Source: Pantoea sp. Ap-967
GTDB taxonomy: Bacteria; Pseudomonadota; Gammaproteobacteria; Pseudomonadales; Pseudomonadaceae
Direction of reading: 5' to 3'
Length of the DNA: 64,000 nt
Assembly: GCF_011752565.1 (NCBI RefSeq)
Contig: NZ_VWXK01000014.1
Location: forward strand, 99,953 to 163,952
Under the pieces are notes generated by a model, which did not search any database, was not told the origin of the DNA, and saw only the letters and a program-made list of their open reading frames with translations. Both the position numbers and the translations under genes were made by a program. Position 1 is the stretch's first letter, and each line of letters starts with the position of its first letter. This document shows, piece after piece, positions 8,781-17,663 of the stretch.

Positions 8781-10049
8781 TCAGCCGTTGAACACTTCAT
8801 CCACGCTGTTCAGCGGGTAGTGCTTCGGATACGGCAGGGTAGCCACGCCGGATTCGATGGCAGCCTTGGCCACGGCGTCGGAAACGACGGTGATCAGGCG
8901 AGCGTCCAGCGGCTTCGGAATGATGTACTCACGGCCGAACTCCAGGCCTTCCACGCCGTAGGCTTCGCATACTTCCTTCGGCACCGGCAGCTTGGCCAGG
9001 TCCTTCAGGGCGATGGCGGCGGCGATCTTCATCTCTTCGTTGATGCGCTTGGCGCGAACGTCCAGGGCACCACGGAAGATGAACGGGAAGCCCAGTACGT
9101 TGTTGACCTGGTTCGGGTAGTCGGAACGACCGGTGGCCATGATCACGTCGCTGCGGGTGGCGTGGGCCAGCTCCGGGGAAATTTCCGGGTCCGGGTTCGA
9201 GCAGGCGAACACGATCGGGTTGGCAGCCATCGACTTCAGGCCTTCCGGGCTCAGCAGGTTCGGGCCGGACAGGCCAACGAACACGTCTGCGCCGTCCAGG
9301 GCATCGGCCAGGGTGCGCTTGTCGGTAGCGTGGGCGAACTGGGCCTTGTACTGGTTCAGGTCGTCGCGGCCAGCGTGGATCACGCCGCTGCGGTCGATCA
9401 TGAAGATGTTCTCGACCTTGGCACCCATGCTCACCAGCAGCTTCATGCAGGAGATGGCGGCAGCACCGGCACCCAGGCAGACGATCTTGGCGTCTTCGAG
9501 TTTCTTGCCGGCGATTTCCAGGGCGTTGATCATGCCGGCCGCGGTAACGATCGCGGTGCCGTGCTGGTCATCGTGGAACACTGGAATGTCGCACTGCTCG
9601 ATCAGGGTGCGCTCGATTTCAAAGCACTCTGGCGCCTTGATGTCTTCCAGGTTGATGCCACCGAAGGTGATCGAAATGCGCTTGACGGTGTCGATGAACG
9701 CCTGTGGGCTTTCCGAGTCGACTTCGATGTCGAATACATCGATACCGGCGAAACGCTTGAACAGAACGCCCTTGCCTTCCATGACCGGCTTGGAAGCCAG
9801 TGGGCCGAGGTCACCCAGACCGAGGATGGCGGTGCCATCGGAGATTACCGCGACCAGGTTGCCCTTGCCGGTGTACTTGTAGGCCAGCTCAGGATCACGG
9901 CCAATTTCACGCACAGGTTCTGCAACGCCTGGGCTGTACGCCAGGGCGAGGTCACGGGCGGTGGCGGTGGGCTTGGAGAGCTCGACGCTCAGTTTCCCCG
10001 GACGAGGTTGAGCGTGGTATTCGAGAGCGGCGGTTTTCAGGTCTGACAT
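8781..10049 (-). CDS. maeB: malic enzyme (oxaloacetate-decarboxylating malate dehydrogenase)
   Basis: This enzyme decarboxylates malate to pyruvate, supplying NADPH and linking the TCA cycle to pyruvate. The 422-residue protein starts MSDLKTAALEYHAQPRPGKLSVE. It has the malic N-terminal domain (YSPGVAEPVREI; YKYTGKGNLVAVISDGTAILGLG), VFHDDQHGTAIV, and the NAD(P)-binding domain (VCLGAGAAAISCMKLL). The phosphotransacetylase-like C-terminal domain of the long E. coli MaeB is absent, as in other pseudomonads. ATG at 10049 was chosen over upstream in-frame starts by family similarity. A TTGACA box lies on the coding strand near 10135-10140, but its -10 partner is weak. Confidence 0.93.
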   Translation of the reverse strand: MSDLKTAALEYHAQPRPGKLSVELSKPTATARDLALAYSPGVAEPVREIGRDPELAYKYTGKGNLVAVISDGTAILGLGDLGPLASKPVMEGKGVLFKRFAGIDVFDIEVDSESPQAFIDTVKRISITFGGINLEDIKAPECFEIERTLIEQCDIPVFHDDQHGTAIVTAAGMINALEIAGKKLEDAKIVCLGAGAAAISCMKLLVSMGAKVENIFMIDRSGVIHAGRDDLNQYKAQFAHATDKRTLADALDGADVFVGLSGPNLLSPEGLKSMAANPIVFACSNPDPEISPELAHATRSDVIMATGRSDYPNQVNNVLGFPFIFRGALDVRAKRINEEMKIAAAIALKDLAKLPVPKEVCEAYGVEGLEFGREYIIPKPLDARLITVVSDAVAKAAIESGVATLPYPKHYPLNSVDEVFNG

Positions 10050-10228
10050 GGTGGGCATTCCGCTATTTACTGTTCTGACGGACCGCCGAGGATACGCAAA
10101 GAGCCGGGGAGCCACAAGACTGGTCAGTCACTTGTGTCAAGGCCTTTGGCCTACGACTTTAAGCTATCGCACACGGGGGCATTCGACTCACAGTGTGTAC
10201 AATCTGATAGCGAAATGTCTACATCTTT

Positions 10229-11050
10229 TCAGCCTGAAACACGCTCCAACATGCTTGGATCGGTCAATGGCAACACCCAGCGTCTTTGCCCAGGCTTCAG
10301 TGTGCCGTTGCGGGAACGGTCCCGCAGCCAGCCGCGCGCTTCGACCTGGCGCCCCTTGAGATTATCCAAGAAGCCGGCAGGCAAGGTGCGTAACAGACGA
10401 GTGGGGACATGCAGCACGACATTGCTGTCCAGCGCCAGCCAGATACCGCCGCGATTGCGCTCGATGCTGCCGATTCGGCCGCTGAGCACGGCGAACCCCG
10501 GCTGCCTGACCTGCGCCGGCCGGCGCACCGGTGCAGTACGCCATAGGCCCAGCCGGGCGTTGCGTGCCGTTCGCTCGGCCGCTTGCTGGCAGGTGACAAG
10601 GCGCACGTTGGGCGCCACCGCCACGCGGTAGCCGAGCCCTTCGCTGAGCAGCTGCGCTTCGAGATTGTCGCCATTACGGCCGTACAGGTGTGCCAGGGTG
10701 CGGCCGTACCTGTCCTTGCCCTCGGCCCCCGGCAGCAGCCCGAGCCGCCCGCCATTGGCATCTACCAAGGCCTGCAGCCGCTGCTTCGCGGCCTCGGCGA
10801 AGGGCTCGCTGGGGCGGCCCCTGCGGCCGATCTCCGGGGCATTGATGCCGATCAGGCGCACGCGCCGCCCGTCGGCCAGGCGCAGCGTGTCGCCATCGGT
10901 GACCTGGCGCACCAGCACCTGCTGCGTCTTGCCCGGCAGCGGGCAGAACGCCCAGGCGGGAAACTGCCAGAAAACGCCCATAAAAAAAGCGCCCACAAGG
11001 GGCGCCTTCTTCAGCAGCAATGCGAAACCCGAAGGGCTCGCCGTGCGCAT
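10229..11050 (-). CDS. secreted thermonuclease-family (SNase-like) nuclease
   Basis: The 273-residue product has a hydrophobic N-terminal signal (about residues 10-35, ending FPAWAF). A staphylococcal-nuclease-like OB domain follows (about 45-155), with DGDTLRL, RVRLIGINAPE and KDRYGRTLAHLY; these contain the Asp, Arg, Glu and Arg positions expected for catalysis. A second OB-like segment lies at about 185-265 (VLSGRIGSIERNRGGIWLAL). It probably acts in the periplasm or outside on nucleic acids. It starts 2 nt after the rpmE stop, so it is probably co-transcribed with rpmE. The substrate is unknown. Confidence 0.82.
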   Translation of the reverse strand: MRTASPSGFALLLKKAPLVGAFFMGVFWQFPAWAFCPLPGKTQQVLVRQVTDGDTLRLADGRRVRLIGINAPEIGRRGRPSEPFAEAAKQRLQALVDANGGRLGLLPGAEGKDRYGRTLAHLYGRNGDNLEAQLLSEGLGYRVAVAPNVRLVTCQQAAERTARNARLGLWRTAPVRRPAQVRQPGFAVLSGRIGSIERNRGGIWLALDSNVVLHVPTRLLRTLPAGFLDNLKGRQVEARGWLRDRSRNGTLKPGQRRWVLPLTDPSMLERVSG

Positions 11051-11052
11051 GA

Positions 11053-11268
11053 TTACTTCTTGGTACCGAACATGCCGAAGCGGTCGGCGAACTTCTGTAC
11101 GCGACCACCGGTGTCCAGGACTTTCTGCTTACCGGTGTAGAACGGGTGGCACAGGTTGCAAACGTCGATCGCCAGGGTGTTGCCCAGGGTCGAACGCGTT
11201 TCGAACTTGTTACCGCAGCTGCAGGTGACTGCAACTACTTCGTAGTTCGGGTGGATACCTTCTTTCAT
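11053..11268 (-). CDS. rpmE: 50S ribosomal protein L31 (zinc-binding form)
   Basis: The 71-residue protein starts MKEGIHPNYEVVAVTCSCG. It keeps the four zinc-ligand cysteines C16, C18, C37 and C40 (CSCG...CNLCHPFYTG), so it is the C+ form and not the zinc-independent paralogue. ATG at 11268 is preceded by GAGGAAG at good spacing. The gene is divergent from priA, as in other pseudomonads. Confidence 0.97.
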   Translation of the reverse strand: MKEGIHPNYEVVAVTCSCGNKFETRSTLGNTLAIDVCNLCHPFYTGKQKVLDTGGRVQKFADRFGMFGTKK

Positions 11269-11338
11269 GGTCACTTCCTCGAGCTGCGTGCCGCCACCCA
11301 ACACCAATTGTTGAATACCGCACGTAATTAGGCGGCGA

Positions 11339-11366
11339 ATAATACCAGAGCACCGCGCCAACGCAA
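11339..11366 (-). promoter_or_regulatory. sigma-70-type promoter of rpmE
   Basis: On the minus strand TTGCGT (11366-11361) and TATTAT (11344-11339) are separated by 16 nt, about 70 nt upstream of the rpmE start codon. The boxes fit the sigma-70 consensus reasonably well and nothing else is annotated there. Confidence 0.6.
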
Positions 11367-11435
11367 GTTGTCGCTTGCACCGACCGTCGTCTGCTAGGCT
11401 CGCCAGTCATTGAAACGCCCTCCGAGACTTTCCGC

Positions 11436-13655
11436 GTGCCCGACGTCATCCTGCGCCTTGCCCTGCCTTCCCCCTTGCGTCGCCTGTTCGACTACCGGGC
11501 GCCAGCGAGCATGGCGCGCCAGACGCTGACGCCGGGCATGCGCATCCGGGTGCCGTTCGGCCGCCGCGAGATGATCGGGGTGCTGGTGGAAGTATGCGAG
11601 CACAGCGAGGTGCCGGCCGACAAACTCAAGCCGGCCAGCGCCCTGCTCGACCCGGTTTCGCCGGTGCCGGCGCCGCTGTTCAAGCTGTGCCTGTGGACCG
11701 CCCAGTATTACCAGCACAGCCTTGGCGACACTTTGAGCTGGGCCCTGCCAACCCTGCTGCGCCAGGGCGAGCCAGCCGAGATGCGCCAGGAGCGATTCTG
11801 GCACGTGGCCCCCGGCGCACGTTTGGAAGACCCACGCATCGCCCGCGCCCCGCGCCAGCGCGATGCCCTCAAGACCCTGGCCCAGCACCCCCATGGCGTG
11901 GCCCACAGCCTGCTGAGCAAGCTCAACCTGAACAAGGACAGCCTCGACCTGCTGCTGGCCAAGGAGCTGGTCACGCTGGAAGTACGCCGCCAGTTGCCGG
12001 CCCAGCGCCACGAACACTGGCTGGCGCAGCCGGAACTGCCGCTCAATGATGAGCAGCGCGAGGCGTTCGATACCGTGCGCGAGGGCTTTGGCGGGTTTGC
12101 CGCGTTCCTGCTGGCCGGGGTTACCGGCAGCGGCAAGACCGAGGTGTACCTGCAGCTGATCCGTGAAACCCTGGAAGCCGGCAAGCAGGCGCTGGTGCTG
12201 ATTCCCGAGATCAACCTCGGCCCACAGACCCTGGCGCGCTTCGAGCAGCGCTTCAATGCGCGCATCGCCTTGCTGCACTCGGCGGTCAACGACCGCGAGC
12301 GCCTCGATGCCTGGCTGGCCGCCCGCGACGGCGAGGCCGACATCATCATCGGCACGCGCTCGGCGCTGTTCACACCGATGAAGAACCCCGGCCTGATCAT
12401 CATCGACGAGGAGCATGACGGCTCCTATAAGCAGCAGGAAGGCTTGCGCTACCACGCCCGCGACCTGGCCTTGGTGCGTGCCCACCAGGAAAACGTGCCA
12501 ATCCTGCTGGGTTCGGCCACGCCGTCACTGGAAACCCTGCACAACGCCCTGACCGGCCGCTACCGCCTGCTGCGCATGAACCAGCGCGCCGGTGGCGCCC
12601 GCCCACCGCGCATGCTGCGCCTGGACGTGAAAAGCCTGCCACTGGACAGCGGCATCAGCGGCCCGCTGCAACAAGCCATCCGCCAGACCCTGGAAGCCGG
12701 CCAACAGGTGCTGGTGTTCCTCAACCGCCGCGGTTTCGCCCCGACCCTGCTGTGCCACGACTGCGGCTGGCTGTCGGAATGCCCGCGCTGCGATGCGCGC
12801 ATGACCGTGCACCAGCGCTCCGGCGTGCTGCGCTGCCACCACTGCGGCTATGACGAGCGCCTGCCGCACCAGTGCCCGCAATGCAACCACGTCGACCTGC
12901 GCCCGGTAGGTGCCGGCACCGAGCGCGCCGAGGAGCGCCTGAAGGTGCTGTTCCCGGACTACCCGATCCTGCGCGTGGACCGCGACAGCACGGCGCGCAA
13001 GGACGCCATGCAGCAGCTGTTCAGCACCATCCAGCGCGGCCAGCCGAGCATCCTGGTCGGCACCCAGATGCTGGCCAAGGGGCATCACTTCCCGCGGGTG
13101 ACCTTGGTGGCGATCCTCGATGCCGACGGCGGCCTATTCTCCGGGGACTTCCGCGCCAGCGAGCGCATGGCCCAGCTGATCGTGCAGGTGGCCGGGCGCG
13201 CAGGGCGGGCCGAGGAGCCTGGCAAGGTCATCATCCAGACCCACCTGGCCGACCACCCGCTGTTGGTACAACTGACCGAGCAGGGTTACTTCGCCTTCGC
13301 CGAGCAGGCCCTGGACGAGCGCCGCAATGCCGGCCTGCCACCGTATTCGCACCTGGCCCTGCTGCGCGCCGAGGCGCACAAGCCCGGGCAGGCCGAAGGC
13401 TTCCTCGATGAAGCCTGCGCTGCCGCCGAGCGCCTGGTGGCCGAACAGCGGCTGCCGGGCATCGAGTTGCTGGGGCCGGTGCCGGCGCCCATGGAGCGCC
13501 GCGCCGGGCGCTTCCGGGCGCAATTGTTGATTCAGGCCAATACCCGGGCGCCCTTGCATCGACTGATCAGCGCCTGGTTGCTAGTGTTGGAGCAACTGCC
13601 GAGTGGGCGCCAGGTGCGTTGGTCGCTGGATGTCGACCCGGTCGACCTGTATTGA
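11436..13655 (+). CDS. priA: primosomal replication restart helicase PriA
   Basis: PriA recognises stalled replication forks and reloads the replisome. The 739-residue protein has an N-terminal DNA-binding domain (MPDVILRLALPSPLRRLFDY). The helicase core shows Walker A GVTGSGKTEVYL and the DEEHDGSYKQ box. Zinc-binding cysteine pairs are embedded in the helicase (CHDCGWLSECPRCDARM; LRCHHCGY; HQCPQCNH), and motifs V/VI include ILVGTQMLAKGHHFP and VAGRAGRAEEPG. The start is GTG. It is followed by argS with a REP in the gap. Confidence 0.96.
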   Translation: MPDVILRLALPSPLRRLFDYRAPASMARQTLTPGMRIRVPFGRREMIGVLVEVCEHSEVPADKLKPASALLDPVSPVPAPLFKLCLWTAQYYQHSLGDTLSWALPTLLRQGEPAEMRQERFWHVAPGARLEDPRIARAPRQRDALKTLAQHPHGVAHSLLSKLNLNKDSLDLLLAKELVTLEVRRQLPAQRHEHWLAQPELPLNDEQREAFDTVREGFGGFAAFLLAGVTGSGKTEVYLQLIRETLEAGKQALVLIPEINLGPQTLARFEQRFNARIALLHSAVNDRERLDAWLAARDGEADIIIGTRSALFTPMKNPGLIIIDEEHDGSYKQQEGLRYHARDLALVRAHQENVPILLGSATPSLETLHNALTGRYRLLRMNQRAGGARPPRMLRLDVKSLPLDSGISGPLQQAIRQTLEAGQQVLVFLNRRGFAPTLLCHDCGWLSECPRCDARMTVHQRSGVLRCHHCGYDERLPHQCPQCNHVDLRPVGAGTERAEERLKVLFPDYPILRVDRDSTARKDAMQQLFSTIQRGQPSILVGTQMLAKGHHFPRVTLVAILDADGGLFSGDFRASERMAQLIVQVAGRAGRAEEPGKVIIQTHLADHPLLVQLTEQGYFAFAEQALDERRNAGLPPYSHLALLRAEAHKPGQAEGFLDEACAAAERLVAEQRLPGIELLGPVPAPMERRAGRFRAQLLIQANTRAPLHRLISAWLLVLEQLPSGRQVRWSLDVDPVDLY

Positions 13656-13677
13656 CGCCAGGGGCCGCAGATACCTG

Positions 13678-13705
13678 TGTAGGAGCGGCCTTGCGCCGCG
13701 AAAGG
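13678..13705 (+). repeat. REP element, variant family
   Basis: A single copy of a third REP variant (GTAGGAGCGGCCTTGCGCCG followed by CGAAAGG) lies just after the priA stop. Its stem sequence differs from the two main families of the window. Confidence 0.75.
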
Positions 13706-13797
13706 TTGGCAACCCGCTCCCAGCCACGGATAATGCCCCGTTTTTCCACCTGCGCATCCAGGCGCTCCACCGCGCTTGCGGTCGAAAAGAGATCCCC

Positions 13798-15534
13798 ATG
13801 AAAGACACCATTCGCCAGCTGATCCAGCAAGCCCTCACCCAACTCGTCACCGACGGTGTGCTGCCTGACGGGCTGTCGCCGGCGATTCAGGTGGAAAACG
13901 CCCGGGACAAGACCCACGGCGATTTCGCCAGCAACATCGCCATGATGCTGGCCAAGCCAGCCGGCATGAAGCCGCGTGACCTGGCCGACAAACTGATCGC
14001 CGCGCTGCCGGCCAGCGCCGACATCAGCAAGGTCGAGATCGCAGGCCCGGGCTTCCTGAACTTCTTCCAGAACACCGACGCCCTGGCCAACCGCCTGGAC
14101 GCCGCCCTGGCCGACGCTCACCTGGGTGCGCGCAAGGCAGGCCCCGCGCAGAAGGTGGTGATCGACATGTCGGCGCCGAACCTGGCCAAGGAAATGCACG
14201 TCGGCCACCTGCGCTCGACCATCATCGGTGACAGCGTGGCGCGGGTGCTGGAGTTCCTCGGTGACGATGTGATCCGCCAGAACCACGTGGGCGACTGGGG
14301 CACCCAGTTCGGCATGCTGCTGGCCTACCTGGAAGAAAACCCGATCACCAGCGACGAGCTGTCGGACCTGGAAAACTTCTACCGCGCCGCCAAGAAGCGC
14401 TTCGACGAGTCCGAGGAATTCGCCACCCGCGCCCGTGGCCTGGTGGTCAAGCTGCAGGCCGGCGACCCGGAGTGCATGGCGCTGTGGACGCGCTTCAAGG
14501 ACATCTCGCTGTCGCACTGCCAGAAAACCTACGAACTGCTCAACGTCAAGCTGACCATGGCCGACGTGATGGGCGAAAGCGCCTACAACGCCGACCTCGC
14601 CAACGTGGTCGCCGACCTCAAGGCCAAGGGCCTGCTGGTCGAGGACCAAGGTGCCCAGTGCGTGTTCCTGGAGGAGTTCAAGAACAGCGAAGGCGAGCCC
14701 CTGCCGGTGATCGTGCAGAAGGCCGACGGTGGCTACCTGTACGCCACCACTGACCTGGCTGCCGTGCGCTACCGCAGCAACGTGCTCAAGGCTGACCGCG
14801 CCCTGTACTTCGTCGACCAGCGCCAGGCGCTGCACTTCAACCAGGTGTTCGAAGTGGCCCGCCGCGCAGGCTTCGTCGGCCACCCGATGCAGATGGAGCA
14901 CATGGGCTTCGGCACCATGAACGGCGCCGACGGCCGCCCGTTCAAGACCCGTGACGGCGGCACCGTGAAGCTGATCGACCTGCTCACCGAGGCCAAGGAG
15001 CGCGCCTACGCGCTGGTCAAGGAAAAGAACCCGAGCCTGGCCGAGGACGAGCTGCGCAAGATCGGTGAAGTGGTGGGCATCGGTGCGGTGAAATATGCCG
15101 ACCTGTCCAAGCACCGCACCAGCGACTACAGCTTCAACTTCGAGCTGATGCTCAATTTCGAAGGCAACACCGCGCCTTACCTGCTGTACGCCTACACCCG
15201 CGTGGCCGGCGTGTTCCGCAAGCTGGGCAAGGGTTTCGACGAAGTTGACGGCAACATCGTGCTGCAGGCTGCCCATGAACAGGACCTGGCCGCACGCCTG
15301 GCCCAGTTTGGCGAAATCCTCAACAGCGTGGCCGACAAGGGCACGCCGCACGTGCTGTGCAGCTACCTGTACGACTTGGCTGGCCTGTTCTCAAGCTTCT
15401 ACGAGAACTGCCCGATCCTCGCTGCCGAGACGCCAGAGCAGCAGCAGAGCCGCCTGCGCCTGGCCGCCCTGACCGGCCGCACCCTCAAGCAAGGTCTGGA
15501 ACTGCTCGGCCTGGAAACCCTGGAGCGCATGTAA
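13798..15534 (+). CDS. argS: arginyl-tRNA synthetase
   Basis: ArgS charges tRNA-Arg. The 578-residue protein starts MKDTIRQLIQQALTQL. It has the N-terminal Add-1 domain, the class I signature EMHVGHLRSTIIGD (HIGH variant HVGH), the catalytic core with RPFKTRDGGTVKL replacing a canonical KMSKS (usual for this family), and the C-terminal anticodon-binding DALR domain ending LELLGLETLERM. A GAGATCCCC stretch precedes the ATG. The next gene starts 1 nt after the stop. Confidence 0.97.
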   Translation: MKDTIRQLIQQALTQLVTDGVLPDGLSPAIQVENARDKTHGDFASNIAMMLAKPAGMKPRDLADKLIAALPASADISKVEIAGPGFLNFFQNTDALANRLDAALADAHLGARKAGPAQKVVIDMSAPNLAKEMHVGHLRSTIIGDSVARVLEFLGDDVIRQNHVGDWGTQFGMLLAYLEENPITSDELSDLENFYRAAKKRFDESEEFATRARGLVVKLQAGDPECMALWTRFKDISLSHCQKTYELLNVKLTMADVMGESAYNADLANVVADLKAKGLLVEDQGAQCVFLEEFKNSEGEPLPVIVQKADGGYLYATTDLAAVRYRSNVLKADRALYFVDQRQALHFNQVFEVARRAGFVGHPMQMEHMGFGTMNGADGRPFKTRDGGTVKLIDLLTEAKERAYALVKEKNPSLAEDELRKIGEVVGIGAVKYADLSKHRTSDYSFNFELMLNFEGNTAPYLLYAYTRVAGVFRKLGKGFDEVDGNIVLQAAHEQDLAARLAQFGEILNSVADKGTPHVLCSYLYDLAGLFSSFYENCPILAAETPEQQQSRLRLAALTGRTLKQGLELLGLETLERM

Positions 15535-15535
15535 G

Positions 15536-16240
15536 TTGGCTGCCAAGAAGAAACCCGCTCCCAAGCGCGGCGCCAGCCGCCAGACGGCGCCGGCCAAGCA
15601 GCCGATTCCCGGCTGGGTATGGCTGGCGGTCGGCCTGACGGTCGGTGCCTTCATCGTCTTCCTGATGAAGCTCGAACCCGGTGGCGGTGATATCAAGCGC
15701 ACCAAGCCCGAGCAGCAGAAGCCGGAAAAGGTGGCCGAGGCCAGCAAGTCGACCACCACGGCGGCAACCCCGCAGCAGCCGGTGAAGCCGAAGTACGACT
15801 TCTACACCCTGCTGCCGGAGTCGGAAGTGATCGTGCCGCCCGAGGCCGTGCCAGAGAAGACCCCGCCGGTGCCGGCGCAACCGGTGACGCCGGTAACGCC
15901 CGCCGAAGCCGCGAAAATCGACACCGCCCGCGCCCAGGCTGCACTGCTGGGGCAAACGCCACCACCGGCGCCGCCTGTGATCAAGCCAGCGGCGACCACG
16001 CAGTTCTTCCTGCAGGCCGGTTCGTTCCGCAAGGAAGCCGATGCCGACAAGGTGCGCGCACAGATCATCCTGCTGGGGCAAGCGGTGAAGGTGGAGTCGG
16101 GCACGGTCAAGGAAGAGACTTGGTACCGTGTGCTGGTTGGGCCGTTCAGCAACCGTGAACAGCTCACCGTGGCGCAGAAGCAGCTCGCCGGGGCCGGCTT
16201 CAGCAACCTGTTGCTGCAACAGCGACAGACTCGCCAGTGA
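15536..16240 (+). CDS. FtsN-like SPOR-domain cell division protein
   Basis: The 234-residue protein has a lysine-rich cytoplasmic tail (MAAKKKPAPKRG), one membrane helix (about residues 24-43, PGWVWLAVGLTVGAFIVFLM), a long Pro/Ala/Thr-rich periplasmic linker and a C-terminal SPOR domain (about 160-230, FFLQAGSFRKEADADKVRAQ...WYRVLVGPF). SPOR domains bind denuded septal glycan; topology and position after argS match the Pseudomonas FtsN-like protein. The start is TTG, one base after the argS stop, implying translational coupling. Whether it is the functional FtsN is inferred. Confidence 0.85.
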   Translation: MAAKKKPAPKRGASRQTAPAKQPIPGWVWLAVGLTVGAFIVFLMKLEPGGGDIKRTKPEQQKPEKVAEASKSTTTAATPQQPVKPKYDFYTLLPESEVIVPPEAVPEKTPPVPAQPVTPVTPAEAAKIDTARAQAALLGQTPPPAPPVIKPAATTQFFLQAGSFRKEADADKVRAQIILLGQAVKVESGTVKEETWYRVLVGPFSNREQLTVAQKQLAGAGFSNLLLQQRQTRQ

Positions 16241-16244
16241 TCCA

Positions 16245-16272
16245 GCGATACGCCGCTTGCGCGGCGTATCGC
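16245..16272. terminator. strong hairpin after the SPOR gene
   Basis: A perfect 12-bp stem (GCGATACGCCGC / GCGGCGTATCGC) with a TTGC loop starts 5 nt after the SPOR gene stop. It lacks a T-run, so it may be a Rho-associated 3' end or a stabilising hairpin instead of a classical terminator. Confidence 0.55.
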
Positions 16273-16305
16273 AAGCACCTACCCGTCAGGCCACCCCCGC
16301 CCCCC

Positions 16306-16332
16306 GTAGGAGCGAGCAAAGCTCGCGAAGCG
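16306..16332 (+). repeat. REP element
   Basis: A single REP of the GTAGGAGCGAGC...GCTCGCGA family, followed by a GCGCCGC/GCGGCGC mini-stem, lies between the convergent SPOR and TM2 genes. Confidence 0.8.
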
Positions 16333-16359
16333 CCGCACCGCGGCGCACCTTTGCGCCCC

Positions 16360-16779
16360 CTACCGCCTAAGGCTGTTCCCCTCAGACACCTGGCTATTCA
16401 ACGTCCAGAAGTCATACAACACCCCCACCACGAACAGCCCCCCGGTAAAGAAGTAGATAATCGCCGTGCCCCACTTGCCCTGGTACAACCGGTGCAGGCC
16501 AAGAAGCCCAAAAAAGGTCAGCAAAATCCAGGCGATGTTGTAGTCGATGCGCCCGGACTGAAAACGCAAGTCCGCCTCACGGTCCATCGACGGAATCAGG
16601 AACAGGTCGATCAGCCAGCCAATGCCGAGCAGGCCAAAGGTGAAGAACCAGATGGTCCCGGTAACCGGCTTGCCGTAATAGAACCGGTGCGATCCGGTGA
16701 AGCCGAAAATCCACAGCAGGTAGCCAATCACCTTGCTGTGGGTGTCATGGTACGGCTCACCCTGTTGATAACTGTTCAT
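16360..16779 (-). CDS. TM2-domain membrane protein with two TM2 copies
   Basis: The 139-residue protein contains two consecutive TM2 units. The first (about residues 15-65) has GYLLWIFGFTGSHRFYYGK and IGWLIDLFLIPSM. The second (about 80-128) has ILLTFFGLLGLHRLYQGKW and GVLYDFWTLN. Each gives two membrane helices with the G-x-H-R/F-Y-G hallmark, so four helices in all. The biochemical role of bacterial TM2 proteins is unknown. It is convergent with the SPOR gene and divergent from the NlpC/P60 gene. Confidence 0.8.
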   Translation of the reverse strand: MNSYQQGEPYHDTHSKVIGYLLWIFGFTGSHRFYYGKPVTGTIWFFTFGLLGIGWLIDLFLIPSMDREADLRFQSGRIDYNIAWILLTFFGLLGLHRLYQGKWGTAIIYFFTGGLFVVGVLYDFWTLNSQVSEGNSLRR

Positions 16780-16947
16780 TCATAGCCCTCGTGGGTTATC
16801 CGAAAATTTTCTAAAAAAAAATGTGACTTTTCAGCCCCAGGCCGACGTACGGCTGCATGACAATCGACCAACGGCCCTGAAAAGGAGCAAAAAGCTGTTA
16901 TAAAGTTGCGCGCCCAACACACATAAACATTCATAAGAGCTTCATCT

Positions 16948-17577
16948 ATGCCGCCTTTATTCAAGACATGGCTGACCCTCTGCCTATTATTGCCCCTGGC
17001 CGCCCACGCCACCAATCGTGAGCAACGTCTTCCCAATGGCTTTACCGGCTACACCAGCAACGCCTCGGTCAAGCACGCCCCCGTCAAGCAAACCGCCCTG
17101 CACGCCCGCCATGGCAGCTCGGCCAAGGCCCACAACCTGCCAGCCGTGGCCGCCATGTCGCCCAAGCAGAGCAGCGATGTGCTCAGCCGTGCGGTGAATG
17201 TGCTCGGTACCCCTTATGTTTGGGGCGGCAGCAACCCGAAGAAAGGCTTCGACTGCAGCGGGCTGGTGAAGTATGCGTTCAACGACGTGGCAGACGTCGA
17301 CTTGCCGCGTACCTCCAATGCCATGGCCCAGGGCCACGGGGTGAAAGTCGCCAAGGGCGACCTCAAGCCGGGTGACCTGATCTTCTTCAACATCAAGAGC
17401 CGCCGGGTCAACCATGTGGCCATCTACCTGGGGAACGACCGCTTCATCCATGCGCCACGTACTGGCAAGCGGGTGAGCATCGACAACCTGAGCAAGCCTT
17501 ATTGGCAGCAGCATTATGTAGTGGCCAAGCGGGTATTGCCCAAAGGCCAGCAGCAGCTGAGCCTGGCCAAGCGCTAG
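16948..17577 (+). CDS. NlpC/P60-family peptidoglycan hydrolase
   Basis: The 209-residue exported protein has a cleavable signal (LTLCLLLPLAAHA, cleavage near residue 22). A spacer follows, then a C-terminal NlpC/P60 cysteine-peptidase domain (about 85-195): GTPYVWGGSNPKKGFDCSGLVKY with the catalytic Cys, VNHVAIYLG with the His, and RFIHAP. Enzymes of this type cut murein stem peptides (D-iGlu-mDAP). A TATAAA at 16899-16904 is a possible -10. The exact substrate and partner proteins are not visible. Confidence 0.87.
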   Translation: MPPLFKTWLTLCLLLPLAAHATNREQRLPNGFTGYTSNASVKHAPVKQTALHARHGSSAKAHNLPAVAAMSPKQSSDVLSRAVNVLGTPYVWGGSNPKKGFDCSGLVKYAFNDVADVDLPRTSNAMAQGHGVKVAKGDLKPGDLIFFNIKSRRVNHVAIYLGNDRFIHAPRTGKRVSIDNLSKPYWQQHYVVAKRVLPKGQQQLSLAKR

Positions 17578-17592
17578 ATCGGCGTTGGCTTC

Positions 17593-17647
17593 TTCGCGGG
17601 GCAAGCCCGCTCCTACACGGCCTGTAGGAGCGGGCTTGCCCCGCGAA
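17593..17647. repeat. inverted pair of REP elements
   Basis: Two REPs of the GTAGGAGCGGGCTTG family face each other with 7 nt between them (17593-17616 and 17624-17647), 15 nt after the NlpC/P60 stop and just before the convergent pilT stop. The arms are perfectly complementary over 24 nt and can form one long hairpin. Confidence 0.9.
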
Positions 17648-17663
17648 AGGGCCGGAACAGGCG

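Noticed and set aside
6047..8800. 917-codon open frame antisense to ponA (minus strand)
   Set aside because: It covers the full ponA gene in a mirrored frame, is rich in His/Gly/Arg/Val in the way typical for high-GC shadow frames and matches no family. ponA has all catalytic motifs.
13567..15351. 594-codon open frame antisense to argS and the priA end
   Set aside because: A shadow frame; argS and priA explain the DNA completely.
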